In this document: positions 28,881 to 34,512 of the stretch, one piece after another
Layout: every line of letters starts with the position of its first letter
How positions within the stretch are numbered: the first letter of the stretch is position 1
Assembly (NCBI GenBank): GCA_947366105.1
Contig: CANAZK010000010.1
Location: 1-34,512, forward strand
DNA length: 34,512 nucleotides
Origin: an uncultured Lachnospiraceae bacterium
GTDB lineage: Bacteria; Bacillota; Clostridia; Lachnospirales; Lachnospiraceae
Reading direction: 5' to 3'
Made by a program: the position numbers and the translations under genes
The notes under the pieces: generated by a model
The model's input: the letters and a program-made list of their open reading frames with translations, nothing else
The model's database searches: none
What the model was told of the DNA's origin: nothing

Positions 28881-29846
28881 TTATTCACCCCAGTAATTTT
28901 TCATAAATTTTTCTGCATTTCTATAACAAATTCCTTCAATTTCACTTCCCGTAAATCCGTTATGCTCCATAGCCGAAACCAGCTTATCCATCTGATGGCA
29001 TCCTTCAATCTCCAGCAAATCCTCAACTCCGTCAAAGTCCGTGCCGAGACAAATCACTTCGCTGCCGCCCACACTCATAATGTGCCGTATATGGCGCAGC
29101 ATCGCCTCAACTGTACTCTTTCCGTCTTCCCGGAGAAATGCCCCGCCCAGATTCAGTCCGGTTACTCCGCCTTTTTCCGCAAGTTTCCGAATCATGTCAT
29201 CAGTAAGATTTCTTTCATGCATACAAACACTTCGTGCATTGGAATGCGTTGCAATAAACGGACGTTTTCCATGACGGAATACATCCTCAAATCCCGCATC
29301 GGATAAATGAGATACATCTACTACAATTCCAAGCTCATCCATCCTCTCCAGCGCTTCAAATCCAAACGGTTTCAGTCCCCGGTTTTGGTATTTGAGTCCT
29401 ACGTTCGGAAACCCGAGACAGTTTTCATAATTCCACGTCAAAGTAATTATGCGGACGCCATTCTCTGCAAGTTCATTTAGACGCTCAAGCTTATTTTCCA
29501 AAATACCGCCTTCTTCCACCGTTAAGAACGCTGAAAATTTTCCGTTTTCTTTATTTTTCAAATACTCCCGGTAATTTCCCGCAAGAGCTGCCGCCTCTGA
29601 ATGTTCGGCAATCTCACTTTTCAGCAGTTCACACATTGCTAATGCATCTTGATAAAAGCTTTCTTTTACCGGCTTTCCTTCAAACCACAAAAAGCACGCA
29701 AAAAATTGTGCCAGATTTCCAGATTCTATAAGTCTCTTCAAGTCTATATGCCCTTCATTCTGCCACAAATTTTCTTTATGATTTCCGGTTGTTATCAAAT
29801 CGTACAGACGCATCAGTGTGTCACAGTGAAAATCAATGATTCCCAT
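28881..29846 (-). CDS. Membrane dipeptidase / peptidase M19 (renal dipeptidase family)
   Basis: MGIIDFHCDTLMRLYD (M19 HxD motif), LTWNYENCLGFPN, VVDVSHLSDAGFEDV, ATHSNARSVCMHERNLTDDMIRKLAEKGGVTGLNL, ICLGTDFDG. Start at 29846 preceded by GGAGGGGGGAG. Confidence 0.92.
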   Translation of the reverse strand: MGIIDFHCDTLMRLYDLITTGNHKENLWQNEGHIDLKRLIESGNLAQFFACFLWFEGKPVKESFYQDALAMCELLKSEIAEHSEAAALAGNYREYLKNKENGKFSAFLTVEEGGILENKLERLNELAENGVRIITLTWNYENCLGFPNVGLKYQNRGLKPFGFEALERMDELGIVVDVSHLSDAGFEDVFRHGKRPFIATHSNARSVCMHERNLTDDMIRKLAEKGGVTGLNLGGAFLREDGKSTVEAMLRHIRHIMSVGGSEVICLGTDFDGVEDLLEIEGCHQMDKLVSAMEHNGFTGSEIEGICYRNAEKFMKNYWGE

Positions 29847-29908
29847 GTTTTCTCCCCCCTCCTTCCTACATCTAATTTCATAAAATTCTTTTTCATAAAC
29901 ACATTCAC

Positions 29909-29920
29909 TGAACATGTTCA
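29909..29920. promoter_or_regulatory. Candidate repressor operator TGAACATGTTCA
   Basis: Perfect 12-bp palindrome starting about 7 nt downstream of the inferred +1 of the promoter for the dipeptidase operon. Confidence 0.5.
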
Positions 29921-29933
29921 TTTATAGGCAAAT

Positions 29934-29961
29934 TTTATAATATAATAGATAACCTTGTCAA
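29934..29961 (-). promoter_or_regulatory. Candidate sigma-A promoter of the M19/yfcC/pepT operon (TTGACA - 16 nt - TATAAA)
   Basis: Minus strand TTGACA (29961-29956), 16-nt spacer, TATAAA (29939-29934). Confidence 0.65.
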
Positions 29962-30081
29962 TAAAATTTCCGTATTTTTCTCTCTTTCGACATATTATAC
30001 AAAATCATTTATCCACTTTTGTTAAATAAGATGTACAGAGGGTGCCGCTTAACCATCTAACTGATGATTTTGCAGTGAGAC

Positions 30082-30117
30082 AAAAAAAGCCCAATTCCTT
30101 ATTACAAAGAATCAGAC
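30082..30117 (-). terminator. Intrinsic terminator for the P-loop kinase gene
   Basis: Minus strand GTCTGATTC - loop - GAATTGGGC (9-bp stem with G.U pairs), followed by seven T. Confidence 0.65.
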
Positions 30118-30138
30118 TTTTCTTTTCCATTTACTAAA

Positions 30139-30694
30139 TTAATCATGAAACCCAAAATGTACGGCTACCCTATTGACTAATTCATCAATTTTTACGCTTC
30201 CATCATTTATAATAGAACGGTATTCGTTTTCTCGACATTGTTTTTGCACTTCTTGGGCAAACAAAATATCTCTATCCATCCAATTACAAAAAATGGAAAA
30301 CTTGAAACTCTTTTGCAGGTGTAATAGAAATATATCTGCTGCTCGGAATGCCTAACTGCTTTATCAATTTAGGTACATATGCCGCCCCTTCTGTAATAAT
30401 GCCATTTTTGCTATTAATCCGTTTCAAATCTGCTAATACATATTCAAAAATCTCTTCATAGAATTCGAATTCCTCTCTGCATTGGAGTAATGGTTCCCTC
30501 ATCCAAATCTGTTCCGCGTTCATCTCGACTGTTTTTTTACATATCGGATAGCCTTTTAACGCCCCCTGTTTAGTATAATCATCAAGGAAATCATCTACTT
30601 TAAAGTAATATAAATCGTATTTCTGTGAAAGTATTTCAGCTACTGTGCTTTTTCCCGCACACGGCGAGCCGCCAATATAATATGTGTTTATCAT
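30139..30694 (-). pseudogene. P-loop nucleoside/shikimate kinase-like protein, frameshifted at an A6 homopolymer (30288-30293)
   Basis: Walker A GGSPCAGKSTVAEIL; frame ends at 30284 with ...AKEFQVFHFL*. Removing one base of the A6 run continues as ...FHFCNWMDRDILFAQEVQKQCRENEYRSIINDGSVKIDELVNRVAVHFGFHD* to 30139. Confidence 0.8.
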
Positions 30695-30707
30695 CTATTC
30701 CTCCTAC

Positions 30708-31136
30708 TCATAGATATCCCCGTTTCTTTGCCTCTTTCATCAAATGAGGTTGGATATCGGGATATGTCCACTCCTCTGGTAATTCATCCATAAGCGCAAT
30801 CTTCTCAATCTCGTTATGTAGCTCTACCTCAAAACGCTTTATATCTGCAAAAAACAGCATACCGAAAGATTCACAGCCATCAAATTTATCAGGTATTGTG
30901 ACAGAATATACACAGATAGGTTTTATATCAAATTTCAAGGCGCCCGTTTCCTCATACAGTTCCCTCTCAGCTGTATTCATGATATTTTCTCCGGATTCCC
31001 GATGACCTCCGGGGATTTCCCACGTATCTCTATTCCTGTGTTTGCAAAACACATATTTATCTTGCGCTTTAGATATTATTACAGCAAACTTAAGCAATTC
31101 ATCAGCTATATTTTCGTAAAATTTAATTTCAGTCAT
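30708..31136 (-). CDS. NUDIX hydrolase
   Basis: NUDIX box GGHRESGENIMNTAERELYEETGA; start MTEIKFYENI at 31136 with GGAGG RBS, so the track start at 31283 is probably too long. Confidence 0.88.
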   Translation of the reverse strand: MTEIKFYENIADELLKFAVIISKAQDKYVFCKHRNRDTWEIPGGHRESGENIMNTAERELYEETGALKFDIKPICVYSVTIPDKFDGCESFGMLFFADIKRFEVELHNEIEKIALMDELPEEWTYPDIQPHLMKEAKKRGYL

Positions 31137-31210
31137 TTTAGTCATTCCTCCATTCTGATACAAAGAATTTAGAATCCATACCATACTCTTTAATTTTCTT
31201 ACCCGTATAC

Positions 31211-31240
31211 AAAAAATCCCGCCTTGTAAAAGACGGGATT
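31211..31240 (-). terminator. Intrinsic terminator of ppdK
   Basis: Minus strand AATCCCGTCTT-TTAC-AAGGCGGGATT (11-bp stem, one G.U pair), followed by TTTT. Confidence 0.88.
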
Positions 31241-31269
31241 CTCTATTTAAATTATATAAATCTGAAGTC

Positions 31270-33894
31270 CTACTTATTTGCAATAGCCGCCTGTGCTGCC
31301 GCTAATCTTGCGATTGGCACACGGAACGGTGAACAAGACACATAATCCAAACCAATCTTATGGCAGAATTCCACAGAACTTGGATCTCCGCCGTGCTCTC
31401 CACAGATACCTACATGTAAATCCGGGTTAGCAGGTCTTCCTAATGTAACTGCTGTTTTCATTAATTTACCAACACCAACCTGATCTAATTTAGCAAATGG
31501 ATCATTCTCAAAGATCTTAGCATCGTAGTAAGCCTCTAAGAACTTGCCGGCATCATCACGCGAGAATCCAAATGCCATCTGTGTTAAGTCATTTGTACCG
31601 AAACAGAAGAAATCAGCTTCCTGCGCGATTTCATCAGCTGTAAGAGCAGCCCTTGGAATTTCAATCATTGTACCAACCTGGTATTTTAATTCAATGCCTG
31701 ATGCCGCGATTTCAGCATCTGCTGTTTCTACAACCGTCTTTTTAACATACTTTAACTCTTTGACATCGCCAATCAGAGGAATCATAATCTCAGGACAGAT
31801 ATTCCAATCAGCGTGTGCTTTCTTAACATTGATTGCCGCACGGATAACCGCTCTTGTCTGCATCTTAGCAATTTCCGGATAAGTAACCGCAAGTCGGCAT
31901 CCACGGTGTCCCATCATAGGGTTGAACTCGTGAAGCGAATCAATAAACATCTTGATTTCCTCCACTGTTTTACCCTGTGTATCAGCTAATTTCTTAATGT
32001 CTTCTTCTGTTGTAGGAACAAACTCATGAAGCGGCGGATCTAAGAAACGGATTGTAACCGGATTTCCTTCTACTGCCTCGTATAATGCTTCGAAGTCTCC
32101 CTGCTGATATGGAAGAATTTTCTCAAGCGCTGCTTCTCTTTCTTCTACTGTATCAGAACAGATCATTTCACGGAATGCTGCAATTCTGTCTTCCTCAAAG
32201 AACATATGCTCTGTACGGCAAAGTCCGATACCCTCTGCACCAAGCTCACGCGCTTTTTTAGCATCTGCAGGAGTATCTGCATTTGTTCTTACACCTAATA
32301 CTCTGTATTTGTCTGCCCAAGCCATAATTCTGCCGAATTCGCCGGCAATCTCTGCATCAACTGTTGGGATGATTCCATCGTAAATGTTACCTGTTGTACC
32401 ATCAAGAGAAATTGCATCTCCTTCGTGGAATTCTTTTCCTGCTAATGTAAATTTCTTATTTTCTTCGTCCATTGCAATATCGCCGCATCCTGATACACAG
32501 CATGTACCCATACCACGTGCAACAACGGCTGCGTGAGATGTCATACCTCCGCGCACAGTCAAGATACCCTGTGCGGATTTCATGCCTGTAATATCTTCCG
32601 GTGATGTCTCAAGACGCACAAGGACAACCTTTTCTCCTCTTGATGCCCATTCTACCGCATCCTCTGCTGTAAATACAATCTTACCGCATGCTGCTCCCGG
32701 AGAAGCTCCAAGACCCTTACCCATCGGTGTGGCAGCTTTTAATTCAGCTGCATCAAACTGCGGATGAAGTAATGTATCTAAATTACGAGGATCGATCATA
32801 GCAACAGCTTTCTCTTCCGTGATCATTCCTTCGTCTACTAAATCACATGCAATCTTTAAAGCAGCCTGAGCTGTTCTCTTACCGTTACGTGTCTGTAACA
32901 TATAAAGTTTCTTATCTTCAATAGTAAATTCCATGTCCTGCATATCTCTGTAATGATCTTCAAGAGTATTGCAGATACCTACGAACTGCTCGTAAACTTC
33001 CGGCATAACTTCTTTTAACTGGTCAATCTTCTGAGGCGTACGAACACCGGCAACAACATCTTCACCCTGAGCGTTCATTAAGAACTCACCCATTAAGTGC
33101 TTCTCACCTGTAGCAGGATCACGTGTAAATGCAACACCTGTACCAGATGTTTCACCCATATTACCAAATGCCATCATTTGAACGTTTACAGCTGTTCCCC
33201 ATGAATAAGGAATATCGTTGTCACGACGGTAAACATTTGCACGAGGGTTGTCCCATGAACGGAATACTGCTTTTACGGCTCCCATTAACTGTTCCTTTGG
33301 ATCTGTTGGGAATTCTTCACCGATTTTTTCTTTATATTCAGCTTTAAACTGGTTAGCAAGTACCTCTAAATCTTCTGCTGTAAGGTCTACGTCCTGAGTA
33401 ATACCTTTTTCTTCTTTCATCTTGTCGATAAGTTCTTCAAAGTATTTCTTGCCGACTTCCATAACTACATCAGAGTACATTTGGATAAATCTTCTGTAGC
33501 AGTCCCAAGCCCAGCGTGGATTTCCTGATTTCTCAGCTAATACTTTAACAACCTCTTCGTTTAAACCAAGGTTGAGAATTGTATCCATCATACCTGGCAT
33601 AGAAGCTCTTGCCCCTGAACGAACAGATACAAGAAGCGGATTTTCTTTATCACCGAATTTTTTTCCGGTAACCTCTTCCATTTTAACGATTGCATCCATA
33701 ATTTGGTTCATGATTTCATCGTTAATTGTTCTTCCATCCTCATAATATTGAGTACAAGCATCTGTTGTGATTGTGAAGCCCTGTGGAACCGGAAGACCTA
33801 ACTTTGTCATCTCAGCAAGGTTTGCACCTTTTCCACCAAGGGTGTTTCTCATACTTGCGTCACCTTCGGTGAACATATAAACCCATTTTGCCAT
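31270..33894 (-). CDS. ppdK: Pyruvate, phosphate dikinase
   Basis: MAKWVYMFTEGDASMRNTLGGKGANLAEMTKLGLPVPQGFTITTDAC; catalytic His loop GGMTSHAAVVARGMGTCCVSG; GLCRTEHMFF; CGEHGGDPSSVEFCHKIGLDYVSCSPFRVPIARLAAAQA. Confidence 0.98.
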   Translation of the reverse strand: MAKWVYMFTEGDASMRNTLGGKGANLAEMTKLGLPVPQGFTITTDACTQYYEDGRTINDEIMNQIMDAIVKMEEVTGKKFGDKENPLLVSVRSGARASMPGMMDTILNLGLNEEVVKVLAEKSGNPRWAWDCYRRFIQMYSDVVMEVGKKYFEELIDKMKEEKGITQDVDLTAEDLEVLANQFKAEYKEKIGEEFPTDPKEQLMGAVKAVFRSWDNPRANVYRRDNDIPYSWGTAVNVQMMAFGNMGETSGTGVAFTRDPATGEKHLMGEFLMNAQGEDVVAGVRTPQKIDQLKEVMPEVYEQFVGICNTLEDHYRDMQDMEFTIEDKKLYMLQTRNGKRTAQAALKIACDLVDEGMITEEKAVAMIDPRNLDTLLHPQFDAAELKAATPMGKGLGASPGAACGKIVFTAEDAVEWASRGEKVVLVRLETSPEDITGMKSAQGILTVRGGMTSHAAVVARGMGTCCVSGCGDIAMDEENKKFTLAGKEFHEGDAISLDGTTGNIYDGIIPTVDAEIAGEFGRIMAWADKYRVLGVRTNADTPADAKKARELGAEGIGLCRTEHMFFEEDRIAAFREMICSDTVEEREAALEKILPYQQGDFEALYEAVEGNPVTIRFLDPPLHEFVPTTEEDIKKLADTQGKTVEEIKMFIDSLHEFNPMMGHRGCRLAVTYPEIAKMQTRAVIRAAINVKKAHADWNICPEIMIPLIGDVKELKYVKKTVVETADAEIAASGIELKYQVGTMIEIPRAALTADEIAQEADFFCFGTNDLTQMAFGFSRDDAGKFLEAYYDAKIFENDPFAKLDQVGVGKLMKTAVTLGRPANPDLHVGICGEHGGDPSSVEFCHKIGLDYVSCSPFRVPIARLAAAQAAIANK

Positions 33895-33921
33895 GTCTTT
33901 ACGACCTCCTGTTTATTTTTT

Positions 33922-33956
33922 TAATATCCTGCAGAAATAATTTCTGCAGGATATTA
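33922..33956. repeat. Perfect 16-bp inverted repeat (stem-loop) in the ppdK 5' UTR
   Basis: TAATATCCTGCAGAAA - TAA - TTTCTGCAGGATATTA, between the inferred promoter and the ppdK RBS; no T-run on the ppdK strand. Confidence 0.85.
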
Positions 33957-33968
33957 TTATCGAATACG

Positions 33969-33989
33969 ATATGACAATTTCTGTCATAT
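33969..33989. promoter_or_regulatory. Candidate operator ATATGACA-N5-TGTCATAT upstream of ppdK
   Basis: Perfect 8-bp inverted repeat with 5-nt spacer, at about +2 to +22 of the inferred transcript. Confidence 0.5.
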
Positions 33990-33998
33990 ATCATATAT

Positions 33999-34027
33999 AT
34001 TTTAAACGCTTTGCAAGGGTTCGTCAA
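33999..34027 (-). promoter_or_regulatory. Candidate ppdK promoter (TTGACG - 17 nt - TAAAAT)
   Basis: Minus strand TTGACG (34027-34022), 17-nt spacer containing AAAGCGTTT (partial cre-like core), TAAAAT (34004-33999). Confidence 0.6.
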
Positions 34028-34028
34028 G

Positions 34029-34117
34029 GGGTTTTACCTTAAAAGGGGACGTAGTGTTTTGTAATTATACTACGTCCCTAAACCCAAAGAAGTATGTCCC
34101 CAATTGCAGAATCCCCT
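34029..34117. repeat. REP-like palindromic cluster with repeated GGGAC/GTCCC motifs
   Basis: GGGACGTAGT (34046-34055) / ACTACGTCCC (34069-34078), nested in GGGTTT / AAACCC (34029-34034 / 34080-34085), followed by AGTATGTCCCC (34091-34101) and CCTGTCCC. Confidence 0.65.
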
Positions 34118-34128
34118 GTCCCATTTTG

Positions 34129-34468
34129 TTAATGTATATATCTTTTCTTTAGCTCTCCCCAAACTCTATCACTGGCTCTTATTGAAATTTTCATCTTTTC
34201 TCTTAAGTATTCTTTAAATCTTTCCCTCAATCCTTTTTCTTCAATAATATACTCTGCTCTATCAAGTCCCAGTTCCTGCTGCATCTGCAACAAATATCCC
34301 AAAGCAATCTCTAATTCCTGCCTTTTTATATCATCATTGGTATCAATAAAAACGGTGCGTTGCGTTTTATTATGAAAATTCATAAAATCCTCCCAATCTT
34401 CAAATTTATCTGAAAAAAGCACGAATGCATTCTTATGTAAAATCTGAAGTTCCATTTTTTTATACTCA
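34129..34468 (-). CDS. Hypothetical protein, 5' end truncated by the contig end
   Basis: Frame is open from 34129 up to the adapter junction (GAG TAT AAA AAA ATG GAA CTT...); the track Met at 34455 has no good RBS and is probably internal. Family not recognised. Confidence 0.55.
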
Positions 34469-34512
34469 AGATCGGAAGAGCGTCGTGTAGGGAAAGAGTG
34501 TGTCAGTACGTG
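34469..34512. other. Illumina TruSeq adapter plus i5 index read-through (assembly artefact)
   Basis: AGATCGGAAGAGCGTCGTGTAGGGAAAGAGTGT (34469-34501) matches the TruSeq adapter; then GTCAGTAC (reverse complement of GTACTGAC, i5 index D508 as I recall) and GTG (start of GTGTAGATCTCGG). Confidence 0.98.

Noticed and set aside
1-34512. CRISPR arrays, tRNAs, rRNAs, prophage genes
   Set aside because: No regularly spaced repeats, cloverleaf-like or rRNA-like segments, or phage structural genes were seen on reading; tRNAscan-SE and a CRISPR finder would be needed to exclude them formally.

Overview
The window looks like low-to-moderate GC chromosomal DNA from a gut-type Firmicute (Lachnospiraceae-like, judged by gene content and codon usage only). 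Left to right it contains: (1) a PucR-type regulator running off the left edge, which the ORF track missed; (2) a glycan-utilisation locus with GH43+CBM6, a DUF624/YesL protein, GH35, GH2 with an F5/8C domain, an LplABC-type ABC importer without an ATPase gene, and a YesM/YesN-type two-component system; (3) a D-2-hydroxyacid dehydrogenase and an aldehyde dehydrogenase; (4) a Cys-rich small protein, a HelD-like helicase, a TrmH/SpoU methyltransferase and an orphan protein resembling BtrH N-terminal-like proteins; (5) a peptide-catabolism operon (M19 dipeptidase, YfcC-type carrier, two tandem PepT paralogues) converging with a TetR regulator; (6) a frameshifted P-loop kinase, a NUDIX hydrolase and ppdK with a structured leader; (7) a palindromic repeat cluster beside a truncated ORF. 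The last 44 nt (34469-34512) are Illumina adapter plus index read-through, not genomic DNA. The observations most worth a second look are the PepT paralogue that appears to have lost a zinc ligand, the pepT terminator embedded in the convergent tetR coding sequence, the orphan BtrH-like protein, and the ppdK leader. I found no convincing CRISPR array, tRNA, rRNA, phage or defence island, and nothing I would claim with confidence as a wholly new system.
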